DNA of 64,000 nucleotides from Inia geoffrensis (GCA_036417435.1 CM070903.1:88991001-89055000); one strand, 5' to 3'. Counted from the first letter of the stretch, positions 22,041 through 35,009 are shown. The notes: a model not told the origin generated them from the letters alone. Numbers and translations: made by a program.

Positions 22041-23015
22041 GAGAGGAACTGATATTTCTATAATACTGAATCTTCCATTCTCCATTTATTCAAGGGTTCT
22101 TTGATATGTTTCAGTAAATTACTCTCAGGTTCTTCTTATAAAGCTTGTATGTGTCCTGTTTCCTGTAATTGTACTGATAGATATTTCATTTTTTGATTGC
22201 TCTATGGAATAACCCCCTACTCCAACTACCCCCATTACATTTCTAATTGATTATAGGACAGATTTGTATCTTGTACTGATCACTTTGATGAACTGCAAGT
22301 TCTGAAAAAGTACAGTTGATATTTTTATGTAAGTGTGTATAAATTAATAAATGTGTATCATTTTATAACAAGAATATGAAATGAAAGCTGTTTTATTAAG
22401 CTTGGTAAATTTTGTTAATTATTACTTTTTATTTTCTTGTGGCAGTTAATCTGTGAGACTTTTTTTCTGTTTTCTTTTTATGCAAATAAGCATTATATGT
22501 TAGAAGTTCCCTTGATGGAGACCTATTCACAAACTTTCATTTGAGAAGTAGTCCATGATCAAATAAATTTGAAAAATGCTGTCTTAAAATACCCGCCAAC
22601 ACTTAGCACAGTGCCAGACACTTAGTAGTAGTTCAACAAGAACTTACTGAGTAAACAAATATATTTAATCTTCCCAACCATCTTCTTTCCTTCAGGCTTA
22701 TTCTCTAAACTCAGACAGATGGGAAACATTTTCTAAAAACTCTCCAAGGTGAATATTTCATAACATCCATAGAAACCCATGTTAGTGTTTGACAAATCTC
22801 AATGTCAGGAAACTTCCTTACCCTAAGGCTATTTTGCTGTAGTTTAAGTCATTTCCTTTTATTCTTTCTTTAATGCTGTTAGAAAATAGGTTTCCATTCC
22901 TTGTGTATAAATCTGAGAAGGTTACATGGAACTAAAATTTAGTTTAAGGTGTGCTTTAGAAATTCTTTTTTCCTCTTTCTACTATGATTCTATAAAATGA
23001 GGATAATTCTGCCAC
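22041..23015. other. Intergenic with an L2-like fragment
   Basis: Mostly unrecognised A+T-rich DNA. About 22590-22660 carries an L2-like 3' phrase (cttagcacagtgccagacac). Confidence 0.45.
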
Positions 23016-23041
23016 CCACGAAAAAAAGTGGATTTATTTAT

Positions 23042-23352
23042 TTTGTTTATTTACTTATTTATTTTTGGCTGCATTGGGTCTTCGTTGCTGCGCGCGGGTT
23101 TTCTCTAGTTGCGGCGAGCGGGGGCTACTCTTCGTTGTGGTGCGTGGGCTTCTCATTGCAGTGGTTTCTCTTGTTGTGGAGTACAGGCTCTAGGCTTGTG
23201 GGCTCAGTAGTTGTGGCTCACAGGCTCTAGAGTGCAGGCTCAGTAGTTGTGGTGCACGGGCGTAGTTGCTCTGTGGCATGTGGGACCTTCCCAGACCAGG
23301 GCTCAAACCCGTGTCCCCTGCATTGGCAGGTGGATCCTTATCCACTGCACCC
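23042..23352 (-). mobile_element. Long-form CHR SINE, head truncated
   Basis: Antisense long CHR copy with ggctgcattgggtcttcgtt. The head end stops at tccactgcaccc without the usual accagggaagtcc, so about 15 bases of the 5' end are missing. Flanked by AAAAAAGTGGATTTATTTA on both sides (about 23022 and 23353), so truncation occurred at insertion. Confidence 0.88.
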
Positions 23353-23489
23353 CAAAAAAGTGGATTTATTTATAGCAGAATATTGGAAAAATATGTCCAA
23401 CACTTTTAGAAAAGTGATACTTCAATATGGAAATGTTTACCTCGCTCTCCTCAGAACTCTTTAAACCAATGGTTTCCAAACTTGACTAA

Positions 23490-23862
23490 TTTTTATTTTT
23501 TTATTTTTTATAAATTTATTTATTTTATTTATTTATTTTTGGCTGCTTTGGGTCTTCGTTGCTGCATGTGGGCTTTCTCTAGTTGCAGCGAGTGGGAGCT
23601 ACTGTTCGTTGCAGTGCGTGGGCTTCTCATAGTGGTGGCTTCTCTTGTTGCAGAGCACGGGATCTAGACACGCGGCTTCAGTAGTTGTGGCTCACGGGCT
23701 TTAGTAGTTGTGGCTCCCGGGCTCTAGAGCACAGGGTCAGTAGTTGTGGAGCACAGGTTTAGTTGCCCCACAGCATGTAGGATCTTCCTGGATCAGGGCT
23801 CGAACCCGTGTCCCCTGAATTGGCAGGCAGATTCTCAACCACTACGCCACCAGGGAAGTCCC
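23490..23862 (-). mobile_element. Long-form CHR SINE
   Basis: Antisense full-length copy, ending gccaccagggaagtccc. Target-site duplication TTGACTAA (23482-23489 and 23863-23870). Confidence 0.92.
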
Positions 23863-23870
23863 TTGACTAA

Positions 23871-24473
23871 GTTTTAAAAACACTTGGGGGACTAAATAGA
23901 TATAAAGATTTTTGGTCCCATGCAAATGTATTGAATTTGATTACCAGAAGGGTAGTGCTTGGAAACTTGTAATTAAAAAAAAAAAAAAATCCACTCTGGA
24001 AGCTTTTAGGATCTCCTTTTTATTTCTAGTGTTATCATGTTTTGGTTTGGGTCATTTTTCACACTTTGTGCTAGGCAGTGGGGAAGTTCTTTTAAGAAGT
24101 TAGAGACGTGTCCTTCAATTCAGGGAAAATTTTTAATTTAATTATCCCCCCTTTTATTTTCTTTGTTTTCTCTTCCTGAAATTCCAATTATTTGGGAATT
24201 TGAGCATCTGGATTAAAACTGTGTTTTTCTTACCATTTTTCTGAAAGTAACCATCTCTGACTTTTTAACTTTACCTTTCAATGTGCCTACTAAATTTTTA
24301 TTTTGATGGTCATGCTTTGATCATATTTATAATTTCCTAGAGCTATTTTTCTTCTTGTGTGGTTGGTTAAAGTATTTCCACAAATTCTTTGATGCACCCA
24401 TCTAAAAGTAAAGCCTAATAATCCTCGCTTTGAGTATGGGCTAAACTTAGTGACTTGCTTCTAATGATTATAA
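23871..24473. other. Intergenic, no gene seen
   Basis: A+T-rich sequence with an A run at about 23975-23988. Part may be old L1. Confidence 0.4.
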
Positions 24474-24484
24474 AAGAAAGTACA

Positions 24485-24698
24485 GGGTTTCCCTGGTGGC
24501 GCAGTGGTTGACAGTCCGCCTGCCGTTGCAGGGGACGTCGGTTCGCGCCCTGGTCCAGGAAGATCCCACATGCTGCGGAGTGCCTGGACCCGTGAGCCAT
24601 GGCCGCTGAGCCTGCGCGTCTGGAGCCTGTGCTCCGCAACGGGAGAGGCTGCAACAGTGAGAGGCCCACGTACCACAAAAAAAAAAAAAAAAAAAAAA
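24485..24698 (+). mobile_element. CHR-1-type SINE
   Basis: Sense copy with A tail. Target-site duplication AAAGAAAGTACA (24473-24484 and 24699-24710). Confidence 0.95.
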
Positions 24699-24784
24699 AA
24701 AGAAAGTACAAGTGACAGTGTGTGATTTTTGCATACCAGGTCATAAAGTGCAATGTGGCTTTCTTATTGTTCTTTCTTTGGATT

Positions 24785-25115
24785 ACTTACTCTGGGGGAA
24801 GCCAGTTGCCATGTTGTGAGAACACACAATAGTGTTACAGACAGTTCCATGTAGTGAGAAGCTAAGGTCTCTTGCCAACAGCTATGTAGTAAGTCATGTG
24901 AAGATCTTCCAGCCCCTGTCAAGTCTTCAGAAAACTGCAGCCCCAGCTGACAGCTTGACTGCAATCTCATGAGAGACGCTGAGCCAGACCATGCTGCTAA
25001 TTTCCTCCCAGATTCATGACCCACAGAAACTGTGTAAGATAGTAAATGTTTGTTGTAAGTTGCTTAGTTGGGGGATAATTTGTCATGCAGCAATAGATAA
25101 CTAACATATCTTGCC
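24785..25115 (+). mobile_element. MaLR-like LTR remnant
   Basis: Contains ctgggggaagccagttgcca, ctgcagccccagctgacagc, cacagaaactgtgtaagata and the end phrase cagcaatagataactaac. It is related to the LTR at 18.1-18.7 kb by its 3' part. Subfamily uncertain. Confidence 0.55.
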
Positions 25116-25119
25116 TCTG

Positions 25120-26010
25120 AATGTTTCTTTTTATAGCATACTGTTCTTGTTTCTGATGCCCTATCTTCTGTCATTTCATAGGATATTAGTAATCTTTATT
25201 TGCTTATTTTAAGTTTTCTTTTCCTCACTACATTTCCTCTAATTCGTTTGAATTTCTTTTTTTTTTTGGATTCAGGATAGTTGACAAAAAAACCAAAGAG
25301 ATGGAAGAGGGTACAGATTCTGGACATGAGGTCACGGGAGAGGAGGCAAACAGACAGCTAACATCTGCTACAGGAATCAAGAAAAACAAAGTAAAAGGAA
25401 AAACTTAAATAGCCTGTAAGAGAAAGAGATGTATGAATATATTTTAGAGGTGTTTGTTTGTTTTGCTCTTTGTTTGTTTTGCTCACGATATCATCAACTA
25501 TCATCAGTACTCAGATTCCTTAATCCACAGCATCTTTGGCAAAGATTTCTAATATAGTGTAGGTTAGAAGTACTCAGTGGTGCCTCTTTACTGTTTTACT
25601 TGAATTGAATTCTTCTATTCCTAAGGCCGTATGATAAATAAACCAAGGTGTTATAAGGCTGTGTGAAGAAAACCTGTATACTGTTTGTATAACTAGTGGA
25701 TTGAGTGTTGAGTTAGTCTGATGGTAGGTTTCAGACAAAACTAAAGGTCAATGGAATCATTGTAGACTCCATCACCTACTGTCTGTCACCTTGAGTATGT
25801 TTTTCAAATGTTAAGAACCTCTTTTGTCAAGTGGGAATAATAATAGACCCTACCCTGGGGTATTATAAAGATTTAATGAGATAAGTTGCTTCCAAGAGCA
25901 CTTGGCACCAGTTCCCTTTTTTCCTCTTATTCTCCATCTGCTTCCCCTTTTTCTTCTCTTCTCATTCTTTTCTTCCTTTTCTGCTTCTCTTTCTCCACCT
26001 CATATTTCTC
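25120..26010. other. Intergenic with MIR and pyrimidine tract
   Basis: About 25770-25915 is a sense MIR core (gtgggaataataatagaccc, taatgagataagttgc). About 25915-26000 is a C/T-rich tract. No gene seen. Confidence 0.5.
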
Positions 26011-27407
26011 CTTATTACAGGCATATATCATTTTATTAAACTTTGCAGACATTGCATTTTTTACAAATTGAAGATTTGTGTCAACTCTGTGTCGAGCAAG
26101 TCTATTGGCGATATTTTTCCAATAGCATTGGCTCACTCCATGTCTCTGTGTCACACTTTGGTAATTTTCACAATATTTCAAAATTTATTATTATTATTAT
26201 ATTTGTTGTGGTGATCTGTGATCAGTGATCTTTGATGTTACTACTGTAATTGTTTTGGGGCACCACGAACATATAAGACGGCAAACTTAATGGATAAATG
26301 TTGTATGTATGCTGACTGTTCCATGGACTGGCCATTCCCTAGTCTCTCTCCCTCTCCTCAGGCCTCTCTATGCCCTAAGACACAATAATATTGAAATCAG
26401 GCCAATTAATAACCCTACAGTGACCTCTAAGTGTTCAAGTGAAAGGAAGAGTTGCATGTTTCTCACTCTATATCAAAAGCTAGAAATGATTAAGCTTAGT
26501 GAGAGAGGCATGTTGATAGTCAGGATAGGCCAAAAGCTAGGCCTCTTGTGCCAGTTAGCCAAGTTGTGAAAAAGTTCTTGAAGGAAATTAAAAGTGCTAC
26601 TCCGGTGAACACATGCACGATAAGAAAGTAAAACAGTCTTATTGCTGATATGCGGAAAGTTTTAGCAGTCTGGATAGAAGATCAAACCAGCCACAACATT
26701 CCCTTAAGCCAAAGCTTAATCCAGAGCAAGGCCCTAACTCTCTTCAATTCTATGAAGGCTGAGAGAGGTAAGGAAGCTGCAAAAGAAAAGCTTGAATCTA
26801 GAAGAGGTTTAAGGATCCACCTCCATAACATAAAAGTGCAAGGTGAAGACTCAAGTGCTGTTGCAGAAGCTGTAGCAAGTTATCCAGAAGATCCATGGAG
26901 GTGGCTATTCTAAACAGATTTGCAATGTAGATAAAACAGCTTTGTATTGGAAGACTATGCCACTTAGGACTTTCATAGCTTGAGACGAGACGTCAATGCC
27001 TGGCTTCAGAGCTTCAAAGAACACAGTGATTCTCTTGTTAGAGGCTATGCAGCTGGTAACTTTAAGTTGAAGCCAATGCTCATTTACCATTCCCTAAATC
27101 CTAGGGCCCTTAAGAATTATGATAAATATACTCTGCCTGTGCTCTATATGTGGAACAACAAAGCCTGGATGACAGCACATCTGTTTACAACATGGTTTAC
27201 TGAATATTTTTAAGACCACTGTTGTAACCTGCTCTTCAGAAAAAAAGATTTCTTTCAAAATAATACTGCTCATTGACAATGCACCTGATCACCCAAGAGC
27301 TCCAATGTAGATGTGCAACAGAGTAATGTTTCCATGTCTGCTAACACAGCATCCATTCTGCAGCTCATGGATTAAGGAGTAATTTCAGCTTTTAAGTCTT
27401 ATTATTT

Positions 27408-27759
27408 TTTAAAGTAAATTTATGTATATATTTTTGGCTGTGTTGGGTCTCCATTGCTGTGCGTGGGCTTTCTTTAGTTGTGGCAAGTGGGGGCTACTCT
27501 TCATTGGTGGCGTGTGGTCTTCTCACTGCAGTGGCTTCTCTTGTTGTGGAGATGGGCTCTAGGTGCGTGGGCTTTAGTAGTTGTGGTATTCAGGCTTCAG
27601 TAGTTGTGGCTCACAGGCTCTAGAACTCAGGCTCAGTAGTTGTGATGCATGGGCTTAGTTGCTCTGCGGCATGTAGTATCTTCCCAGACCAGGGCTTGAA
27701 CCCGTGTTCCCTGCATTGGCAGGCAGATTCTTAACCACTGCACCACCAGGGAAGTGCCC
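27408..27759 (-). mobile_element. Long-form CHR SINE in Tigger1
   Basis: Antisense full-length copy inserted in transposase sequence. Target-site duplication AAGTCTTATTATTT (27394-27407 and 27760-27773). Confidence 0.94.
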
Positions 27760-27788
27760 AAGTCTTATTATTTAAGAAATATATTTTT

Positions 27789-28199
27789 CAGGGACTTCCC
27801 TGGTGGCACGGTGGTTAAGAATCTGCCTGTCAATGCAGGGGACACGGGTTTGATCCCTGGTCCAAGAAGATCCCACATGTCTTGGAGCAACTAAGCCCGT
27901 GCACCACAACTACTGAGCCTGCGCTCTAGAGCCTGCAAGCCACAACTACTGAGCCCACCCACCACAATTACTGAAGCCCATGGGGTCAAGGGCCCACATG
28001 CCTCAACTACTGAGCTTGTGTGCTGCAACTACTGAAACCCGCACCTAGAGCCCCTGCTCTGCAACAAGAGAAGCCACCACAATGAGAAGCCCACGCACCG
28101 CCAACGAAGAGTAGCCCTCACTTGCCACAACTAGAGAAAGCCCACGTGCACAAACGAAGACCCAACGCAGCCAAAAATAAATAAATAAATCTTTAAAAA
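27789..28199 (+). mobile_element. Long-form CHR SINE in Tigger1, opposite orientation
   Basis: Sense copy starting gggacttccctggtggcacg at 27791, with AAAT tail. Target-site duplication AAGAAATATATTTTT (27774-27788 and 28200-28214), which directly abuts the duplication of the preceding SINE. Confidence 0.94.
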
Positions 28200-29149
28200 A
28201 AGAAATATATTTTTTAAAGGCTATAGCTGCCATAGCTAGTGATTCCTTTGATGGATCTGAGCAAAGTAAATAGAAAATTTTCTGGAAAGGATTTATCATT
28301 CTAGATACCATTAAGAACATTTGAGATTCATTGGAAGAGGTCAAGATATCAACAGTAGTAGGAGTTTGGAAGAAGTTGATTCTGATCCTTATGGACGACT
28401 TTGAGGAGTTCAATACTTTAGAGGAGCATTTAATTGCAGATGTGGTGAAAATAGTGAGAAAACTGGAATTAGAAGTGGAGCCTAATAATGTGACTGCATT
28501 GCTGCAACGTCATGATAAAACTTTAAGCTTGAGGAGCTGCCTTTTATGGATAAGCAAAGAAAGTTGTTTCTTGAGATGGAGTCTACTCCGGGTGAAAATG
28601 CTGAGAAGATTGTTGAAATGACAGCAAAGAATTTAGAATATTACAAAAATTTGTTGATAAAGCAGTGGCAGGCTTTGAAAGGATTGTCCAATTTTGAAAG
28701 AAGCTCTACTGTGGGTAAAATGCTATCAAACAGCACTTCACGCTACAGAGAAATCATTTGTGAAAGGAAGAGTCAATAGACGTGGCACACTTCACTGTTG
28801 TCTTATTTTAAGAAATTGCCCCAGCCGCCCCAAACTTCAGCGATCACCAACCTGATCAGTCAGCAGCCATCAAAACATCAAGGCAAGACCCTCCACCAGC
28901 AAAAGATTACTACTCACTGAAGGCTCAGATGATGCTTACTAATTTTTAGCAATAAAGTATTTTAAAATTAAGATATAGATGCTTTTTTAGACATAATGCC
29001 ATTGCACTCGTAATATAGCATTACATGTAAACTAAACTTTTATATGTACTGGGAAACCAAGAAGTTCATGTGATTCGCTTTATTGTGATACTCGCTTTAT
29101 TGAGATGGTGTAGAACCGAACGTGCAATATCTCGGACATGTGCCTGTAT

Positions 29150-29573
29150 TAGTATTATGTAACGATGTGTCATCATGAACCTTAAATCTGTTTTGGAGGG
29201 AATTCTGGTCTATTGACCACTTTTACAAGTCTTATCCATATGGTACCACAACGAATTATAAGATATTGGCACTTACATTTGTTAGTCATAAGCAGACCTC
29301 TAACACAGAAGCTTGATTTTCTGTAACACAGCTAAATCACAAAACAAAATTTTACAGAAGGCCTCCTCTGTAAGAGAAGCTGTGCTGGGTGGTGACTATA
29401 TAAAAATGTGACAAACTGCTCATAGTCTAGTGGAGAAGACAGTCAAATATAACACAGAACTCCCCACTATTGTAGGCATTCTCAGGATGCTGTGGGAACT
29501 TGGAAGAGGGAGCTCTGATATGCTTATGATAGTCACTGAAGGTCAGGCAAAGAGAAAGCACTTGAAAAGGGTG

Positions 29574-29617
<44 letters not shown>

Positions 29618-30104
29618 TGGGGAGTTGGGCATAATTCCAGATATAGAGAACAACATATGAAAAACTACAGAGGTATGAGAGTGCATGTTGTGACTGGAAA
29701 CTAGTAAATAACTGAATGTAAAATCTGAGAACCTACTACATATCAAAGTTATACAGTAAATGAGGAGTCTTCAAACACCAAAACATAGCTCTTTGTACAA
29801 GAGCAACAAAGTAAGTCCTTGTGTGGTATCTAAGAATTATAGAATCCGCATAGAGGAAGTACTCCCATAGTTCTTTGTAGTAGTCTAAATTTTTGTTTAA
29901 TAATTTGTTAGTTTGTTGAATGAAGGAATAAATAAATGATAAATCTTAAAGAATGTTTATGAGTCAGCCAGGTTTTGTTTTTCTTTCTCCAATATTACCA
30001 TTATGTCTCTACTCACTCCAGCGCTTCAATATTTATGTGATACTCAAATGTTTTATTTGGCCCTTCTAATTATTTGCTGCCATCTAGTGTAATAAAGTTG
30101 ATGT
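29150..30104. other. Intergenic with (GT)n
   Basis: Unrecognised sequence apart from a GT run at about 29575-29616. No gene seen. Confidence 0.5.
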
Positions 30105-30900
30105 TGTAATTTTTCCCCCAGTTTTATTGAAAACTAATGGACATACATCAGTGTTTAAGGCATGCAGCATGATGGTTTAATCTAAAATATTGTGAAATAA
30201 TTACTACAATAAGTTCAGCTAACATCCATCTTCCTATATAAATACAATAAAAAGGAAAGAAAGAAGAAAAAAATGTGCTGTGATGAGAACTCTTAGGATT
30301 TATTGTCTAAACAACAGTCCTGTTTATTGAACAGCAGTGTTAGCTATAGTCATCCTGTTGTATATTACATCCCTAGGACTTATTTGTCTTACAACTGGAA
30401 GTTTGTACATTTTGACCACCTTCCTCCAATTCCCCTTCCCCATACCCTCCACCTATGGTTATCAAAGTCTGATCTCTATTTCTAGAAGTTTGGGTTTTTT
30501 GTTTGTTTGTTTTTTAAAGATACCACATATAAGTGAGATTGTACAGTATTTGTCTTTCTCTCTCTGACTTTTTTCACTTAGTATAATGCCTTCATGGTCC
30601 ATACATGTTGTCACAAATTGTAGGATTTCCTTGTTACATATCTCACAACTTCTTTATCCATTCATCCGTCAGTGGACACTTAGGCTGTTTCCACATCTTG
30701 GCTGTTGTAAATAATGCTGCTATGAATGTGGGTGGGGGCAGGTATCTTCTTGAATTAGTGTCTTTTGTTTTCTTTAGATGTATTCCCAGGAGTGGAATTG
30801 CTGGATCATATGGTAGTTCTATTTTTAATTTTTTGAAGGTCCTCCATACTGTTTTGCATAGTGGCTGTCTCAATTTGCAATACCACCAACAGTGGGATTA
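30105..30900 (-). mobile_element. L1 3' fragment
   Basis: Antisense L1: inverted 3'UTR from about ccagttttattgaaaacta, then the ORF2 carboxy end (ccatactgttttgcatagtg). Ends abruptly at about 30900. Confidence 0.8.
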
Positions 30901-30947
30901 AAGCTAAGTCAGTGAAAGAACCTGATATAAAATTCAAGGAATTGTGG

Positions 30948-31160
30948 GCTTCCCTGATGGCGCAGTGGTTGAGAGTCCGCCTGCCAATGCAGGGGACGCG
31001 GGTTCGCGCCCCGGTCTGGGAGGATCCCACATGCTGCGGGGCGGCTGGGCCCGTGAGCCATGGCCGCTGATCCTGGGCGTTCGGAGTCTGTGCTCCGCAA
31101 CGGGAGGGGCCACAACAGCGAGAGGCCCACGTACCGCAAAAAAAAAAAAAAAAAAAAAAA
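30948..31160 (+). mobile_element. CHR-1-type SINE
   Basis: Sense copy with a pure A tail. Target-site duplication ATTCAAGGAATTGTG (about 30932-30946 and 31161-31175). Confidence 0.95.
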
Positions 31161-31179
31161 ATTCAAGGAATTGTGGGTA

Positions 31180-33035
31180 CAAAAGGTAACTCATATAATT
31201 TTAAAAATTAACACTATGAGGTAGTGCAGTGGAATGTGGTGAAATTTGGAATACCCTCTGTCCAAGGTTGCTCTCTCCTAGGTTCATGTACTCCACCTGC
31301 TGAAAGTTCATTAATGTTTTCCTCTAGATGATTTTTAATGTTTAAAATGATGTGTATCTTATCATTTCTAGATAATTAAAAAAACACCTAAGTAAATTAA
31401 GGTCAGAAAATGCCATTTAATTTATCCTCTGGCTTTAATTTGTCATATGCCTATCACAGTGTCATTCTCTCTTTCTCCCTCCACCCCATCCCCTTTCTTT
31501 TTTATTCTGTGCAGAGGAAAGTACTGCTTTGGTTTTTATTTCATTTTTAGAAAACTTGTGGTCCTGAAGGAGAGTTGGCTGGGTAGGTCAGCCATGACAT
31601 CATCACTAGACTTTCAAGGCAAGTGTAAAATTAAGTTGTTTTTGAAGCCAGTACTTGCTGTGATGGAAGAGACTCCGGAAGGAGGACTTCCTGCCCTTCC
31701 AGGCTTAGGGGCCCTTGAAGTTTCCTCTGAGAAGTACCAAATTAGAATTGGAATGATTTATTAGGATATTTTATCTTTCTCCTTTTCCCCAGTTCTCTAT
31801 CCAGTTGTACCATCAACACCATGAATTCCTAAATAGAAGAAACTCTAAGCCGATGCCAGGAGATCTGAATTCTAATTCTGGCTCCTGTTGGAAGTGGTGG
31901 TGTGACATGAATCAAGACGCATGGCCCTTACTATCCTCTTTTATAAATTCAAGGCTTGAGTTTAGATTTTTGTTTTGTTTTGTTTTTATCTTTCGGTCTC
32001 TAAGATACAGTGATTTTTCTTGCTATTTACTTTGCTGAGCTTTATTTATTCTTCAGTTTTGAGGGGAATGCAAACCTTGATTAGAAAACAATTCCTGAAG
32101 GGTGGGGGATTATAGTGAAAGAATTTTTGGAGCAATAAGGAAAGTTAACTGGTTGCCATTCTTCTTTTAAGTCCATCTGCTAAAAGGTAGCAAAATAGTT
32201 TCAGACATATCCTCATCCTCTCACAGTTAAAAAAAAATCCAGAAGATTAAGTCTGAACATGTTTCTATAATTAAAAGGATTCAATATCCAGTATTGGGAA
32301 AGATGTATGTTTATAATATGCAGTTTATCACAAAGAAATCTAAAGCTGGGGGGAGAGAAAATGGAATGGAAGGTACTGTAAGTACTGGAAGCATGTTTAA
32401 ATATTCAAAGCACATAGGAGATGCAGAATATCTTGACTCCTCTATAAGTTGCAGGCTGTAGCCATCTACTTATATTACTTGTGGAAACTGGAGCTCTTTT
32501 TTATGAAGAAATTACTGATTTTCTAGGGTAGTTTATGGAATTGGTCTTATTATTATCTCATAAATAGGATATTAGACTTGAACACATTCTTCAGATAATC
32601 TGAAAAAAGAAAGAATTTCACCTTTTTTTAAAAAGTGAGGCAATTTTACTTCATTTGGGGATAGCAGCAAGGAACCACTTAACCTTATGAAAAAAATAAA
32701 AAGTTATGTGTCAGATTGAGAGTTTATCACTGTTAAGAACTTTTCCCAGGAACTTGTACTATGGGAAAGAAAATTCAAGCACTTCTTTCTTTTCTATTTT
32801 CTGCTTTCAAGCCCCTCTAACCTATTCAAAAACATTTGTTTAGCACCAGTTTCCCACTATTGCAAGGGCCCCTTGTTAAAAACATAAAAAAATTTATTAT
32901 GCCCATCTCATTGAAATTATATTTTTGTATCTAGTGATTAGAAGATGACACATATATAAAAACCTGCCATAAATTTAGACCACTTTTAATAGAATTTGAT
33001 TAGTTATGCCTAGCAGTTCTATGCAGTTGAAACAT
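31180..33035. other. Intergenic, largely unique
   Basis: Few recognisable repeats, perhaps a MIR near 31860-31960. ORFs here (for example 31447-31764) have no recognisable domain. A candidate place for unique regulatory DNA, but nothing specific is seen. Confidence 0.45.
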
Positions 33036-33039
33036 AGTA

Positions 33040-33906
33040 CAACAAGTCCCCTACAAGTTGCAAACTTTGAAAGATGCAAACGTGCCTTTTCACGTCCAAT
33101 CACATAAGTTAGTTCACATGTCTGGTGTACATTTTCGCGTGCATGCATCCTCTGCAAGTGGTTGTGCTTTTGTGTACTTAGGCTGTGCAGCTTACTAATG
33201 AAGACCTGATGGAATTGGAAGCCCAGAGAAAGGACAAAGAGAGACAAGAGGAAGAAGTAACTGAAGAACCGAAGATATTCACGATGCAGGAAATGGCAAG
33301 GGGATTTTCTTTATCTGAGGAGGCAGTTAGTTTTTGAGGCACAGGACCGAAGCGTAGAACAGTACACAAAGTTTGCAGCAGTCATTCAGAATACAATCCA
33401 GTGCTACCATGTCACCTACAACGAGTAAAAGAGCTACTACCCAGACGTCACTGGATCGTTTTTTCAAGAGGGTAGATAGAATTGAATCCAGCAAGGAACC
33501 AGAACCTGTGCCATCAACGTCAGACGTGAGTGAAACTGCATCTTGCCCTCCGTCTCCTATTGCTGACGATCCTTCAGCTCTACCATCCCCCACCTCCTCT
33601 CCCTCCTCCAGTCAGTAACTCTTCTTGCCTGCTCACTCGATGCCAGCCCCTGTATGCAAGCTGTTGTGCTGTACTACTGTACTTTTCAAAGTACTGAACT
33701 GTAAGATTAAAATGATTTCTTTATTTTTGTGTGTTTGTTTTTTATGTGTTATTTGTGTGAAAAGCATTGTAAGCCTATTACAGTACAGCACTATATAGCC
33801 GATTGTGTTAGTTGGGTACCTAGGCTAACTTTGTTGGACTTACATCAAATTGGACTTACAAACGTGCTCTTGGAATGGAACTCATTCGTATGTAGGGGAC
33901 TTACTG
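33040..33906 (+). mobile_element. Tigger7/MER44-like DNA transposon, internally deleted
   Basis: Inverted ends: caacaagtcccctac at the left and gtaggggacttactg at the right, with TA on both sides (33038-33039, 33907-33908). About 870 bases remain. The interior is the C-terminal part of a Tigger transposase. Family name by recognition, moderately sure. Confidence 0.78.
33181..33618 (+). pseudogene. C-terminal fragment of Tigger transposase
   Basis: Acidic and lysine-rich region followed by a serine/proline-rich tail (open from 33373 to 33618, 81 codons). It resembles the C-terminal end of a Tigger-type transposase. The catalytic domain is absent and a frameshift/stop separates the two parts near 33337. 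Not expected to be expressed. Confidence 0.75.
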
Positions 33907-33908
33907 TA

Positions 33909-34990
33909 CATATATTATCTGTAGACATTCTTCAGAATGTAGGTAATGTTAAGTGAGCAAAAGTGTTGTATAATCTCTTGTATTATCTCCACAGACCAAG
34001 GGGCAAAGGTAGGAAGCTGTCTATCTACTGCTCTGGAGCACTGAAACTCAAGCAGGTTGGGGTGGGGGGAGGGCCTGAGGTGCACGTTGGTTGAGCTCTC
34101 TTGTCTGGAGTTCGTGTTATGAAAACAAAGTGTATGCTGAAAGTATGTATGTTTTTGTCCCTCAAACATGGCCTTGCCTTGACATCTGTGCACTGCCCTG
34201 CCACTTCCACCACCATCCTTCAATACTTCTCTAGGAGCAGTGGTTTCTGCACTTAGTGGTTTCATGCACAGAGAACATTTAATAAGATACAACCAAACAA
34301 AAACACATAAATATTGGGAGAAATGGGGAAATTGTGTGATTAAGAACATTAAAAAACCCCCACAATACACTATCATTATCATATTCTAAAAGAAGATACA
34401 TCAAGATTAGAAAGAACATAATCTCAATATAAACAGCCAAATTTAAGTTAAATAAATTTAATATAATGGAAAATTAACTGCATTGCCCTTATTTTTCTTA
34501 TTTTCTAGCAGACTGGTGAAATTATCTTTGTGGACTAGTGGTTCCGAATCACTACTCAGAGGATAAAAGCATAACATTCATTTCAAATAGCTTATACTTC
34601 TGTTGAATATTTTTATCTTTTCCTATCTAGAACTTAACATTCAAATCCTTTAAGAAAGCCTCAGATAATAGCTTTGTTTCTTCTATGTTGAAGAAAGCTT
34701 TAAACTTAGGTATAGCATGGAATAGTAACTTCTTAACTTACATCTTGTTATCCTCCTCTGGTTATTTTTCTTCATTTTGTCATAAAAAATACTTTGTCTT
34801 ATTCCCATAAAAACTGTTTGAGGTAGCTTTAGCATATATTGTAATAAGAGTATATAAATAGAAGAGGAAATTGAGATGAGAGAAAAATAAAAATAAGGAA
34901 ATAATGTTAGAACACAAAAATACATGCTGAGAGTCCTGTATAAATTTTAGAGGTGAGCCTCATATTTGAATCTAGGATTCCTAACAGTCC
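33909..34990. other. Intergenic, no gene seen
   Basis: A+T-rich with no confidently named repeat. Confidence 0.45.
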
Positions 34991-35009
34991 AAAGAAAGAG
35001 GGAAGCAGA

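Larger units (their letters stand above)
26420..28945 (+). pseudogene. Tigger1 transposase pseudogene
   Basis: Remains of a pogo/CENP-B-like DDE transposase that once cut and pasted Tigger1. Open fragments occur at 26309-26569, 26650-26913, 26980-27213, 28331-28621 and 28546-28779 in different frames, and their order follows a single protein. The first part corresponds to the N-terminal helix-turn-helix DNA-binding region, the middle to the DDE catalytic core, and the last to the C-terminal tail. The expected start codon, judged from the family, reads GTG at 26420. Two SINEs interrupt the catalytic half at 27408-28199. No plausible product. Confidence 0.88.
26018..29146 (+). mobile_element. 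Tigger1 DNA transposon, near full length, disrupted
   Basis: TcMar-Tigger element with both terminal inverted repeats (start caggcatatatca, end ggacatgtgcctg) between TA dinucleotides (26016-26017 and 29147-29148). It keeps the order of the family: 5' region (cgccac-type gggcaccacgaacatataag), pogo-like transposase remains and 3' end. Removing the two SINE insertions leaves roughly 2.4 kb, about the usual Tigger1 length. Many stops, indels and the insertions make it inactive. Confidence 0.92.
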
